The notes: generated by a model from the letters alone, not told the origin. Positions 22,801-30,666 are shown, counted from the stretch's first letter. The stretch is DNA of 64,000 nt from an uncultured Oscillospiraceae bacterium (GCA_934646185.1 CAKUEH010000001.1:186001-250000); one strand, 5' to 3'. A program made the numbers and translations.

Positions 22801-25211
22801 TTGTCGTTCCACTTATAATGCAGCGTGCCGTCCGCATCGATGCCGGCATGCGCGTCCGTGAACATATCCTTCGTGGAGACAGCGGCCTTCATCGCGACGG
22901 TAACGCCCTTGATGCCGCCATCGGTCAGGCGGGCCTGCGCCATATCCAGAAGATTTTTATCCGTTCCGTATTTGGGCTGATAATTCTTTTTCAGAAGCGT
23001 CTTTGCGGCTTCGAGCTTTTCGCGGGCGGCCTTTTCGTCGTCGGACATGTTTTTGGTCCAGCAGGCGTAGAGGTCGAAGAATTCTCCGTCCTCGCTGCCC
23101 TCATCGCCCCATTCCCAGTCGCCGTCATCCCATTCGCGAAGCAGCTCCGCGCCGTCGGCGTATACCGCCTTGCCGCTGGCACTGGTGGACCAGCCCGCGA
23201 ACGTGTAGCCTTCGCGGCTCAGCGTGCAGGCAGACAGGTGAATGGTCTCGTCAAACGGGGCGCGCTGGTCTTCCATGCTGCCTGTCACGTCAGCGCCGTT
23301 GGCGTTGTAGCGGATCACGTAGCTGCGGCTGTACCACTGCGCCTTGAGCGTCACGCCGGTCTCAAGATAGTCGCTGAAATCGTAGGCGTCCGTCACGCGG
23401 TCGCCCAGCGTGCCGTCTTCTTTCACGATGTACCAGTCGTAGTATTTCTGACCAGCGGGGTATTTGGCGCTGGCCAATGTGGGCAGCGCCACCTTGCCAT
23501 CGGTGCCGATGGCGGCGTTCGGGATCGATTCTTTGTAGCCGTTGCCTTCGAAATGAACGGGCAGATCAGACTGTTCGGCCTCCCAGAGCGCGTAGAGCGT
23601 GGTGTTTTCCGTCAGCTCGACTGCCGCACCGTCGTTATAGACCTTTTCGCCCGCGGCTGAAAGCGCCCACCCCGCGAAGCAGAAGCCCTCTTTCGTAAAG
23701 GCGTTGGGCGTCAGCGTGCCCTTGCCCCCGGTCAGCGTCTGCACGTTCATCGTGCCCTTGCCGCCGTTCGCGTCAAAGGTGACGGTGACGTCCTGCGCGG
23801 CTTTGTCAACCCAGTTGATGATGAAGGTAACGCTGCCGCCGGGAATTTTCTCCGTGTAATCATAGGGCACATCCAGCGGATAGACCTTATCGCCGAGGGT
23901 GCCGTCGGCATTCTTGATATACCAGCCGTCAAAGTCCTTGCCGGTGGGGAAGCTGTTGCCGCCGAACTTCAGCAGATTGTCTGTTACAGATTTCAGCTGC
24001 GTGTCCATCGTGGCAGTCCACCAGGTATTCACGCCGCCGAGGTTGCCGCCATAGCCGTTGCCGTCCAGAGTGACATTGAGCCGTTTGGACCATTGGGCAT
24101 AGAAGGTAACGGGGCCGTTGTTGGCCATCTCCTGCGTGATGCGGGCCGTAGTGGGAACGACATACTCGCCAGAGACGTCGTCCTTTTCCGTGATGGTCTC
24201 GCCGCCCTTCGGGAGCGTCCACCAGCCTCTGAAGGAATAGCTTACGCCGTCCTGTACGCGGGTCGGCTTGGTGGGAATGGTATACTTCGCACTGACCGCA
24301 CTGGTCGTGTCGGCAATCGCCGGAGCGTCCGGATAGTTTGCGTCAAAATGCGCTGTCAGGCTATGTCCGGCCCACTGCGCGTAGAGCGTGGTGTCCGCCG
24401 AGACAGTGATGTCCGCGCCGTCGGCATAGCTGTCGCCGCTGCCGTCCGCCGCAGTGTTCCAGCCGAGGAATTTTACGTCTCCGCCGTACTCCTTGCCGGA
24501 GAATTTCTTGCTGTACACGTTGGTGAAGGTGTTTGCGTTCAGCGCTGTTGCCGTACCGACAGGAACGGTCTGCGCGGCCATTGTGCCGGAAACCGTTCCT
24601 TTGGTATTGGCCTCATTGGCGTCGAAGGTGACGGTGACGTCCTGCACGGCAAGGTCGGTGCAGCGGATATTTTTCAGCGTCATCTGGCAGGGCATCTCGA
24701 ATGATTTTTCCGAAAAGAAATCAATCTCGAAAACATCGCCCTTCTTCACATCCAGACTGTACGTACTGTATTTACTGCCTTCCGGCTTGTTGCTGCTACT
24801 GGCTTTAAACTGTGACCGTCCGTTGAGACGCAGGTCTGCATAGCTGTTGGTCGACTTGTCACTGATGGAGAATACGTATTTGAACCAGAAGGTGCAACCC
24901 TTTTTGAAGGTAAACGTTAGAACAGCATTTGTGTCATCATAATATTCTCCGCTGTCCTGATTATAAACAAGTGCACTGGTTCCGTTTTTACCGGTGTCCC
25001 AGTTCGTAGTGTGATCTTCCACTGAAAACTGCGTAGAGGTCACGGTGAAATAGTCGCCGAGATTGTTGGGCTTTGGCGATTCCGTCGTAAAATTCTGCGT
25101 AAAGATCGTTGCGTTGGCATTAAAGCCATAGTTTGCTGCGAATACCTGTGCGGGCAGGAGGCTCAGGAGCATGACCAGCACAAGCAGGATGGGTAGAATT
25201 CTCTTCTTCAT
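19839..25211 (-). CDS. Giant multidomain S-layer surface protein (InlB-type repeats, DUF4430, SLH)
   Basis: Secreted protein of 1790 residues. Signal peptide (1-24, ILLVLVMLLSLLPAQVFA); an N-terminal carbohydrate-binding-like jelly-roll (about 25-195); then about six InlB B-repeat / Listeria-Bacteroides repeats (about 195-740) with the hallmark FxGW and TLYAxW turns (FLGWNTAADGSG, TTLYAQWAG, FAGWALSAAGEKV); bacterial Ig-like domains (about 800-1290); a DUF4430 domain (about 1290-1390, WSGWMFTVNGQMP, IRFYYVN); CxxC-containing repeats (CTVCSAAKTV, FTCTKCSETKT, ICSRCSDVK); and three SLH repeats (about 1610-1790). Likely an adhesin or scaffold held to the wall. ATG 25211 has GGAAGGA 10 nt upstream. 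Codon use matches neighbours. Ligand unknown. Confidence 0.93.
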   Translation of the reverse strand: MKKRILPILLVLVMLLSLLPAQVFAANYGFNANATIFTQNFTTESPKPNNLGDYFTVTSTQFSVEDHTTNWDTGKNGTSALVYNQDSGEYYDDTNAVLTFTFKKGCTFWFKYVFSISDKSTNSYADLRLNGRSQFKASSSNKPEGSKYSTYSLDVKKGDVFEIDFFSEKSFEMPCQMTLKNIRCTDLAVQDVTVTFDANEANTKGTVSGTMAAQTVPVGTATALNANTFTNVYSKKFSGKEYGGDVKFLGWNTAADGSGDSYADGADITVSADTTLYAQWAGHSLTAHFDANYPDAPAIADTTSAVSAKYTIPTKPTRVQDGVSYSFRGWWTLPKGGETITEKDDVSGEYVVPTTARITQEMANNGPVTFYAQWSKRLNVTLDGNGYGGNLGGVNTWWTATMDTQLKSVTDNLLKFGGNSFPTGKDFDGWYIKNADGTLGDKVYPLDVPYDYTEKIPGGSVTFIINWVDKAAQDVTVTFDANGGKGTMNVQTLTGGKGTLTPNAFTKEGFCFAGWALSAAGEKVYNDGAAVELTENTTLYALWEAEQSDLPVHFEGNGYKESIPNAAIGTDGKVALPTLASAKYPAGQKYYDWYIVKEDGTLGDRVTDAYDFSDYLETGVTLKAQWYSRSYVIRYNANGADVTGSMEDQRAPFDETIHLSACTLSREGYTFAGWSTSASGKAVYADGAELLREWDDGDWEWGDEGSEDGEFFDLYACWTKNMSDDEKAAREKLEAAKTLLKKNYQPKYGTDKNLLDMAQARLTDGGIKGVTVAMKAAVSTKDMFTDAHAGIDADGTLHYKWNDNGTTSSTTLYCRPTLTLACGAYNDEAEDVTVALGLDEGKAIEALRTQGNRISIPQELNDDTTLTSVPYHMVKEGVDESKVDYNSSNDLHTWVTVTWQSSNLSVIGISENTSKFYAPYTVKVSQPKTDTTVTLTAKLTYSGRDDLCVYFTYTVTVKGSQKALDYQEALNLWLAGSTQEPYGALYVPATGEKIDVNRVTTDIHFPTTSDMRRVFADNYGADFDGKYTPILITSSNESVVESLEANAARAWVYRPLPGKDAAKVTLTVKILSRPSGSGKDYANMQVLASKDIQITVPAMTQDEINAAAAFMKKVCTEEVYWEGMKKANTARDHVTGDLQSFMEIVPDGDGYKFIRTAEESQWTGVKVDDIDGWYNSEKYRCFRSSVPSVIKHENLFVTQPQYNTPVKLDSVLTYVEYGKYYEKFSSDPAYAQFRQFYKQPVSTVVTVIGTTGTDDPSVADITVTVTVNGNALEPAFIDVTDAAYTCKSNAYRTAWDALETVLTTKGYTYTGSGTYVTGVTDSAGTSLSGGDPERGPWSGWMFTVNGQMPMLDSVTYATLDTYLLQADDTIRFYYVNCPTATGDHDWKENTEAHQDPTCTAAGSASYSCTVCSAAKTVTLPATGHSYGEPAWTWSGYESASAVFTCANNAAHEQTVTAAITSAVTTEATCLTDGLRTYTAAVTFAEKDYAATKTETIKAAGTHTWNDGAVTTEPSCTEKGVKTFTCTKCSETKTEEVPALGHDYVTRRTEPTCTETGKLEEICSRCSDVKSTTLLPAAGHSYRRDPQTGRYVCENCGKVLSETWTPTLPIPANQFPFTDVSKNDSCYNAVDYLYRKDIMNGTSATKFSPNAELTRAMVVTILYRAQGEPAVRMSGSFKDVAAGRYYTEAVEWAAAHDIVKGFTDGTFQPDKPVTREQLAAFLSRFAQYNGIRLADGKLNADALVSDWARENVAWAAAEGILTSAQTRNAKQNATRAEVAMALYTYLTKTAK

Positions 25212-25259
25212 CTGCAATGATTCCTTCCTTATTTTAATATCTATCTGAAAGCCCATTTG

Positions 25260-25420
25260 GGTAACCGAGGATTCAATCGGCAAGAGTTATCGGCGAGAGA
25301 TTTTGTCGCAAATGAAAGCTTGAAAGCGCAGGAATACTTTGTGTATTTCAAGCTTTTCAAGCTGCACAGTTGCGGTAAAAGATCCGCCGATAACCGCAGA
25401 CGATTGGATCATCGGTTACC
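25260..25420. repeat. 161-bp palindromic dispersed repeat, copy 2
   Basis: Termini GGTAACCGAGGATTCAATCG and the inverse of GGTAACCGATGATCCAATCG. Inner stem TTATCGGCG / CGCCGATAA, apical stem AGCTTGAAA / TTTCAAGCTT-like, loop AGGAATACTTTGTGTATTTC. Aligns end to end with copy 1 (1645-1804) although both arms differ in sequence. It lies 49 bp upstream of the giant gene, possibly inside its leader. No promoter is evident in 25212-25259. Confidence 0.85.
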
Positions 25421-25436
25421 TAGACTGATGGCACGC

Positions 25437-25487
25437 AGAAAAAAACGCCCAAGCGAGTCTCCGCATTCGGGAAACTCACTTGGGCGT
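25437..25487 (-). terminator. Terminator of the DUF2292 transcript
   Basis: On the minus strand the stem ACGCCCAAGTGAGT / ACTCGCTTGGGCGT is followed by TTTTTTTCTGC. Confidence 0.9.
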
Positions 25488-25529
25488 CGGTTCTTCCGAT
25501 GGCCCGGCCTCACAGCCTGAAAACCATAT

Positions 25530-25685
25530 TTACTTTTCTTCCAGCTTTTCGCTCCGGGTCGCTTCCATCTGAACGGGTATGCCGTTTCGCATCACAATGC
25601 GCATTTCCCCGTATTTCAGCTGGCGCAGCTCCGCGATGATCCGCTTTTCCGCCCTTGTCAGGCGAAGCTCATTCTGCTGCTCCAT
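25530..25685 (-). CDS. yezD: YezD-like DUF2292 small protein
   Basis: Protein of 51 residues: ELRLTRAEKRIIAELRQLKY, GEMRIVMRNGIPVQMEATRSE. The GxxxIVxxxGxxVQIE pattern matches the DUF2292/YezD family of small proteins of unknown role, in some Bacillus genomes found near sulfur genes. AAAGGAG lies upstream of ATG 25685. It is the only gene between the riboswitch-like leader and a strong terminator, so it is a monocistronic, riboswitch-controlled gene. Confidence 0.82.
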   Translation of the reverse strand: MEQQNELRLTRAEKRIIAELRQLKYGEMRIVMRNGIPVQMEATRSEKLEEK

Positions 25686-25704
25686 CTTGCGGCTCCTTTC
25701 ACCG

Positions 25705-25942
25705 TCCGATCCAAAACAAAAAGCCGTGCGCCACAGATCTGGCCGCACGGACAAACGCGTATAGAACGCCTATGTTGTTCGGCTGCGGTGACGGCGCAAG
25801 CACAGGACAGCACTCAGCGTATCTGACTGATCCCTCCTTGCCGGAGGGCTTCACAGTGACCCACTCGTGGGGCTTTGCACCCCGTTCCGCCTGCAGGATA
25901 AACCCTGCACGCGCTGTCCCTTTTTATTCTGTTTTGTGATCT
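25705..25942 (-). ncRNA. Probable cobalamin-type riboswitch with expression-platform terminator
   Basis: Structured leader, read on the minus strand: GGAAC then GGGGTGCAAAGCCCC (like the GGTGCAAATCC hairpin of cobalamin riboswitches), GGGTCACTGTGAAGCCC (the CCACTGTGA box), CCTCCGGCAAGGAGG hairpin, and AGTCAGATACGC (the GTCAGGATACC box). At its 3' end the stem CCGTGCGGCCA / TGGCGCACGG is followed by TTTTTGTTTT (25712-25750), a terminator suited to transcriptional control of the DUF2292 gene. The box order agrees with the cobalamin aptamer core. No covariance search was possible, so the class is provisional. Confidence 0.62.
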
Positions 25943-25948
25943 GTTTGT

Positions 25949-25977
25949 ACTATAACAAATACGTCGTCGGAAATCAA
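25949..25977 (-). promoter_or_regulatory. Sigma-A promoter of the riboswitch leader
   Basis: TTGATT (25977-25972), 17 nt, TATAGT (25954-25949), placing the transcript start near 25942. Confidence 0.75.
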
Positions 25978-26053
25978 GCCTGCAAACGGGATTTTCACGG
26001 GAAAATGCGCGCATGCCTCCCTTTCCTGTCACGTGCATTTTTTCGATTTAGTA

Positions 26054-26089
26054 TTGGCGCTTTCAAACTAGTGAATATAATACACTAGT
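26054..26089 (+). promoter_or_regulatory. Promoter with dyad over the -10
   Basis: TTGGCG, 16 nt, TATAAT. The -10 sits in the loop of a perfect inverted repeat ACTAGTG / CACTAGT (26067-26073, 26083-26089), a likely repressor site. Confidence 0.65.
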
Positions 26090-26204
26090 GTAAGGATGAG
26101 ATATGAAAGGAGCTGCACATGAATATGCGGCCTGTGCCCTGTCCGCCGGGAGCTTCCAGTTCTGGCACGTGTGGGACTGGTTCCGGAATTGAGGTGAAGG
26201 CTTC

Positions 26205-26522
26205 ATGTACTTCTGCGGCTTCGTGACCATCAGCACGGAGGAATGCCGCGCGAAGGACGCGCCGAAGCTGGCATTGGAAGTCGCATGGGTGGCAGTCCGT
26301 GCCGCCATTCTCCGCCCGTATGTCGTTGGCAGCAGCCGGCTTCTGATCTACATTCTGCTGGATGCTGTCGCTGTCAAGAGAATTCTTCCGGAAAGCACAT
26401 GGGCAGTCGCTCTGCCGCTCTACTATCTCGCGGTCGCGGCGTTCGTGCTGCTGACCATCCGCGGCTTCTTCCGCAGAAATCAGAAGCAATATCATAAATT
26501 CTCCGCTTTGCAGGCGGCCTGA
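26205..26522 (+). CDS. Small predicted membrane protein, with in-frame upstream mini-ORF
   Basis: A 105-residue frame with two or three hydrophobic stretches (LLIYILLDAVAV, AVALPLYYLAVAAFVLLTI) and a basic tail GFFRRNQKQYHKF. GAGGTGAAGG precedes ATG 26205. The same frame upstream (26103-26192) encodes MKGAAHEYAACALSAGSF and FWHVWDWFRN before a TGA, and an overlapping ORF begins at ATG 26119 after AAAGGAG. So either three small ORFs or one gene broken by TGA lies behind the dyad promoter. The family is not recognised. A 147-residue antisense ORF covers the same DNA but has no promoter. Confidence 0.45.
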   Translation: MYFCGFVTISTEECRAKDAPKLALEVAWVAVRAAILRPYVVGSSRLLIYILLDAVAVKRILPESTWAVALPLYYLAVAAFVLLTIRGFFRRNQKQYHKFSALQAA

Positions 26523-26551
26523 ACCCAAGCGCGGGCGGCGCCGCTCGATAT

Positions 26552-26585
26552 AAACCGGACTGCATCCGTGCAGTCCGGTTTTTAT
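26552..26585. terminator. Bidirectional terminator before feoB end
   Basis: AAACCGGACTGCA-TCCG-TGCAGTCCGGTTT followed by TTATGG on plus and A-rich/T tract on minus. Confidence 0.85.
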
Positions 26586-26587
26586 GG

Positions 26588-28402
26588 TTAAAATATGATG
26601 TTAACTGTCATGCAGAGCAGCGCGCCGATTGCGGTCGGGATCGCGGCGGACAGGAGCGTCCACCCGATGCTTCCCGTTTCGCGCCTGATGGAGAGCAGCG
26701 TTGTGCTGCACGGCCAGTGGAACACGCAGAAAATGAGGCAGCAGGCCGCTGTTTTTTCTGTGATGCCGCAGCTCGTTAGCTGCATGGCGGCGTCCAGTCC
26801 CTGCGCGCCGCTCAGCGTGCTCTGCTGCGTGAGTAGCATCAGGATCACCGGGATCGCAAGCTCATTCGCGGGGATCGCAAACAGGAAGCCCAGCAGGAGC
26901 GCACCGTTCATCCCCAAAAGCGTGCCCGCCCCATCCAGCGCTTGCGCGAGCCACTGCAAAAGGCTTTTCCCGTCCGTCTCCCATGCGCCGAGCCCCCACA
27001 GCAGCAGCCCGGCCGGGGCTGCGACCAGCAGCGCCCGTGACAGAACATGCAGCGTTTTTCCAAGTATCGCGTCATTCACGATCTTTTTCATCTGTGGGCG
27101 GCGATACGCGGGCAGCTCCAATACAAACGGTGCGCGCTTCTCCCTGTTCAGGATCCTTCCGACGACCGCCGAGACAAGCAAGCTCCCGCCTGCCCCTGCG
27201 CAGACCGTCGCCAGCAGGATCAGCGCCAGCAGGAAGCTGTTTTCACGTCCCAGCAGGACGGTCCCCATCGTCAGAAGCATCGGAAACCGTCCGTTGCACG
27301 GCATCATCGCGTTCGTGCAGGCCGCGATCCGCTTTTCCTCGCGCGTTCCCATGATCCTGCACCCCGTCACGCCGACCGCATTGCAGCCGAGGCCCATGCA
27401 CATGGTAAGCGCCTGACGGCCAGAGGTTCCACAGCGGGCGAAGATATGGTCGGTCAGAAACGCGGCGCGCGGCAGGTATCCGGCGTCCTCCAGAACCGAA
27501 AACAGGAAAAAGAAGATCGCCGCTGGCGGCAGCATCACGGCGGTGACACGCGCTGCCGTTGCATAGACGCCGTTGATCAGCGCATCCGAAAGCCAGAGCG
27601 GCCAGCCGGAACAGGCGCGAAGCAGGAGCCCCTGCAGCTGGTCGAAGCCGGTTTGCAGCCAGGCAGAAAATACATTGCTGCCCTCCAGCGTCAGCCAGAA
27701 CAGCACGGCCAGCAGACTCATAAACACAGCGGCGCCGGTATATTTCCCCGTCAGGATCCTGTCGATCCGGAGTCTGCGCTGTGAACCGCCGCTGTCTCCC
27801 GGCCGAACGACCTTTGAAGCAAGCTGCCGCGCATGACGGACGCAGTCGGCCGGCGCGGCGCGCTCCGGCAAGTGCGGCGTGAGCGTGATGTAGCCGTCCA
27901 GCACGTCGCGGATCGTCTGCCGCAGCCGACGGATGTCCTCCGCATCGCTTGCGCAGGTACCCACGACCGGAACGCCCAGCAGCGCCTGCAGCGCATGCAG
28001 ATTGATCTGAAGCCCCAGCGTCTGCGCCTCATCCATCAGGTTGACGCAGACGATCAGGCTTTTGCAGCTCGGCAGCAGCTGCAGCGCAAGCGACAGACTG
28101 CGCGCCAGACACGTCGCGTCGCACACGGCGATCACACAGGCGTCCGCGTGCGTTTGCAGATACTCTGCCGCGATCCGTTCCTCCTCCGACCCGGTTTTCA
28201 GAGAATACGTGCCCGGAAGATCCGTTACGGCGTATGTCTGTGCGGCATAGGCGTATGTGCCGTGCGCCACCGCGACGGTCTTCCCTGGCCAGTTTCCTGT
28301 GTGCTGGTGCAGCCCGGTCAGAGCGTTGAAAATGCTGCTTTTGCCGACGTTCGGATTCCCGGCCAGCGCGATAGCGCGGGGCGCGGCGTCATTCCAGCTC
28401 AT
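26588..28402 (-). CDS. feoB: Ferrous iron transporter FeoB
   Basis: Fe(II) transporter of 604 residues. N-terminal GTPase: G1 AGNPNVGKSSIFNAL (about 14-28), G3 VTDLPGTYSL, G4-like VCVNLMDEA, then GDI region, and a membrane part (from about residue 230) with two Gate motifs (PCNGRFPMLLTMG and related) and the conserved MGLGCNAVGVTGCRIM. Slightly shorter than E. coli FeoB (773), as in many Clostridia. GTG/ATG overlap: its ATG 28402 shares ATGA with the FeoA stop. GGAGG lies 8 nt upstream. FeoC is absent. Confidence 0.96.
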   Translation of the reverse strand: MSWNDAAPRAIALAGNPNVGKSSIFNALTGLHQHTGNWPGKTVAVAHGTYAYAAQTYAVTDLPGTYSLKTGSEEERIAAEYLQTHADACVIAVCDATCLARSLSLALQLLPSCKSLIVCVNLMDEAQTLGLQINLHALQALLGVPVVGTCASDAEDIRRLRQTIRDVLDGYITLTPHLPERAAPADCVRHARQLASKVVRPGDSGGSQRRLRIDRILTGKYTGAAVFMSLLAVLFWLTLEGSNVFSAWLQTGFDQLQGLLLRACSGWPLWLSDALINGVYATAARVTAVMLPPAAIFFFLFSVLEDAGYLPRAAFLTDHIFARCGTSGRQALTMCMGLGCNAVGVTGCRIMGTREEKRIAACTNAMMPCNGRFPMLLTMGTVLLGRENSFLLALILLATVCAGAGGSLLVSAVVGRILNREKRAPFVLELPAYRRPQMKKIVNDAILGKTLHVLSRALLVAAPAGLLLWGLGAWETDGKSLLQWLAQALDGAGTLLGMNGALLLGFLFAIPANELAIPVILMLLTQQSTLSGAQGLDAAMQLTSCGITEKTAACCLIFCVFHWPCSTTLLSIRRETGSIGWTLLSAAIPTAIGALLCMTVNIIF

Positions 28403-28641
28403 CTGACCACCTCCACGATGATCTGCGCCGCGTCTTCGCGCCGCAGCGCAAACACCGCTCCGCCGACTGCGTAAGCCGCCGGCGACGCATGCGGCGCACG
28501 GTACAGGCAACCGAGCTCCGTTTCCGGCAGCAGGCCAAGCTCCTCCATACGCGCCGCAGCCTCGCCCCGCATCAGGATCTCACACAGGATCCCGCGTTCT
28601 CCCGGACGCAGCGCATCGAGTCCTATCCGCCGCTTTTCCAT
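28399..28641 (-). CDS. feoA: FeoA SH3-like accessory protein
   Basis: Cytoplasmic SH3-like beta-barrel, 80 residues, thought to tune FeoB. LRPGERGILCEIL, RMEELGLLPETELGCLYRAP and GGAVFALRREDAAQIIVE follow the FeoA pattern. ATG 28641 (MEKRRIGL) has AAGGGG upstream. First gene of the feoAB operon. Confidence 0.92.
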   Translation of the reverse strand: MEKRRIGLDALRPGERGILCEILMRGEAAARMEELGLLPETELGCLYRAPHASPAAYAVGGAVFALRREDAAQIIVEVVR

Positions 28642-28772
28642 GGGCGTACTCCCCTTTCTGTTTCCCAGGTTTCTAATCCAGAATATACAGAAATGCGCGA
28701 TTTTGTGACAAACCCATTGTCTTCGAAAGAGCCGCGTGCTATACTGGCCTGAGAATTGATTCGAGGTGTACC

Positions 28773-29546
28773 ATGCTCCACAATTATCACACGCACACAT
28801 TCCGCAACCATCACACGCGCGGCACGGAGCGCGAATATATTGAGTCCGCCATTCAGAACGGCTTCCGGACGCTCGGCTTTTCCGAGCATGCGCCATACCG
28901 GTTTCCGGACGGCTTTGTCTCCTATTTTCATATGTTCCCGGAGGATCTGGGGGATTATATCCGGACGCTTCTGGCGCTGAAGGAGGAATACGCCGGACGC
29001 ATCGAGATTTTGATCGGCTATGAGGCCGAGTATTATCCCCGCTTCTTCGATGATCTGCTCACGCGCATCACACAGTATCCCGTTGACTATCTGCTGCTGG
29101 GGCAGCATTACATCCATAACGAGATCGACGGCGTCTATGTCTACGAACCGACGGACGACCCCGATGTTCTTAAAACTTATGTCAACCAGTGTATCTCGGC
29201 TCTGAAGACCGGACTGTACACATATCTGGCCCATCCGGATCTGATCAACTTCACCGGCTCCGACACGCTCTACCGCTCGGAAATGGAGCGGCTGTGCCTT
29301 GCCGCGAAGGAGTTAAACATTCCGCTGGAACTCAATCTGCTGGGGCTGCGCGCAGACCGCACGTATCCCTCGGCGCGCTTTTTCCATATCGCAAAGGCCT
29401 GCGGCAACACGATCGTCGCCGGTATCGACGCGCACGACCCGGACTGCTTTTTCCAGCCCGAAACATTCGCGCCCTATCAGGCGCTCGTCTCGGAATGCGG
29501 TCTTACCGTAACGGACGACATTACGCTCCGGCCCGTTCACAGGTAG
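28773..29546 (+). CDS. PHP-domain histidinol-phosphatase family protein
   Basis: Metal-dependent phosphatase of 257 residues. PHP motifs: HNYHTHTFRNHH (about 3-14), FSEHAPYRFP, IGYEAEYYP (metal Glu), LGQHYIHN, LAHPDLI, and AGIDAHDPD (about 213-221). Length and order fit HisK/HolPase; dephosphorylation of histidinol phosphate is the family function, but no his genes are nearby, so another phosphate ester is possible. Preceded by TTGTCT-N17-TATACT and GAGGTG. Divergent from feoAB. Confidence 0.9.
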   Translation: MLHNYHTHTFRNHHTRGTEREYIESAIQNGFRTLGFSEHAPYRFPDGFVSYFHMFPEDLGDYIRTLLALKEEYAGRIEILIGYEAEYYPRFFDDLLTRITQYPVDYLLLGQHYIHNEIDGVYVYEPTDDPDVLKTYVNQCISALKTGLYTYLAHPDLINFTGSDTLYRSEMERLCLAAKELNIPLELNLLGLRADRTYPSARFFHIAKACGNTIVAGIDAHDPDCFFQPETFAPYQALVSECGLTVTDDITLRPVHR

Positions 29547-29616
29547 GCGCTTCACCGGTATATATTTTCATATCCGCGCAGAAACTAGAGCAAACATGAT
29601 CTGGTGAGGTGCTGGT

Positions 29617-30612
29617 ATGAAAATCGCGTTTTTTGACGCCAAGCCATATGACAAGCCGGGCTTTGACGCCTATTCCGCCGGGACAGGGCTGGAGATCAAG
29701 TACTTTGAGACGAAGCTCAATGCAGACACGGTCTCTCTGGCTGCGGGGTTCGACGGCGTGTGCGTGTTCGTCAACGATACGCTGAACGAAACAGTCGTCG
29801 ATACGCTGTACGCGCTTGGCGTCCGGGCCGTTGCCCTTCGCTGCGCGGGCTTCAACAACGTGGATATCCGGGCCTGCTTCGGAAAGCTCCGTGTGTTCCG
29901 TGTTCCGGCCTACTCTCCGTATGCCGTGGCAGAGCACGCAATGGCGCTGCTGCTCACGGTCAACCGGCATACCAACAAGGCGTATATCCGCACCCGCGAC
30001 TTTAATTTCAGCCTCGCCGGGCTCACGGGCTTCGATCTGCACGGCAAGACTGCCGGTGTTGTGGGAACCGGCAAGATTGGCCGCACGTTTGCCGGGATCT
30101 GCGCGGGCTTCGGCATGCGCGTTCTGGCGTATGACAAATTCCCGGCCCAGGACAGCGGCCTGACCTACGTGACGCTGCCGGAGCTTCTGGCGCAGGCGGA
30201 TGTGATCTCGCTCCACTGCCCGCTTACCGGCGAGACGCGGCACATGATCGGCGCTGACGCCATCGCCGGGATGAAGACGGGCGTCGTGATCGTCAACACC
30301 TCCAGAGGCGCGCTGATCGACACGGAGGCGCTCATCGACGGGCTCAAACGCCGCAAAATCGGCGCGGCGTGTCTGGATGTCTACGAGGAGGAGTCGGATC
30401 TGTTCTACGAGGACCGGTCTGACAGCATCATTGAAGACGATATGCTGGTTCGGCTGATCTCCATGCCCAACGTGATCGTAACGTCGCATCAGGCGTTTCT
30501 GACGAAAGAGGCGCTGAACAACATCGCGGCTGCCACGGTGGAAAATCTGCTGAGATTCAAGCGCGGAGAACCAGCTCCGGACACGGAGGTCTGTTTCCGC
30601 TGCGCTCAATAG
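29617..30612 (+). CDS. D-2-hydroxyacid dehydrogenase (D-lactate dehydrogenase type)
   Basis: NAD-dependent dehydrogenase of 331 residues reducing pyruvate-like 2-oxoacids. Catalytic domain start MKIAFFDAKPYDKPGFD, RCAGFNNVDI, NAD fold GVVGTGKIGRTFAGICAGFGMRV (about 148-170), Arg in VNTSRGALID, Glu in DVYEEESDLFYED and His in VTSHQAFLT. The DVYEEE...DRS loop is typical of fermentative D-LDH. GAGGTGCTGG precedes the ATG. Terminator follows. Confidence 0.93.
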   Translation: MKIAFFDAKPYDKPGFDAYSAGTGLEIKYFETKLNADTVSLAAGFDGVCVFVNDTLNETVVDTLYALGVRAVALRCAGFNNVDIRACFGKLRVFRVPAYSPYAVAEHAMALLLTVNRHTNKAYIRTRDFNFSLAGLTGFDLHGKTAGVVGTGKIGRTFAGICAGFGMRVLAYDKFPAQDSGLTYVTLPELLAQADVISLHCPLTGETRHMIGADAIAGMKTGVVIVNTSRGALIDTEALIDGLKRRKIGAACLDVYEEESDLFYEDRSDSIIEDDMLVRLISMPNVIVTSHQAFLTKEALNNIAAATVENLLRFKRGEPAPDTEVCFRCAQ

Positions 30613-30623
30613 CCATATAAGCC

Positions 30624-30658
30624 AAAACCGCGCTGGCAAAGCCAGCGCGGTCAATTTT
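30624..30658. terminator. Terminator between convergent genes
   Basis: CCGCGCTGGC-AAA-GCCAGCGCGG then TCAATTTT; on the minus strand GGTTTTGGC follows the stem. Confidence 0.8.
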
Positions 30659-30666
30659 ATCCAGAA

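Noticed and set aside
26085..26528. 147-codon minus-strand frame near feoB
   Set aside because: No promoter or ribosome binding site; it covers the plus-strand small ORFs and a terminator, and its composition is shadow-like.
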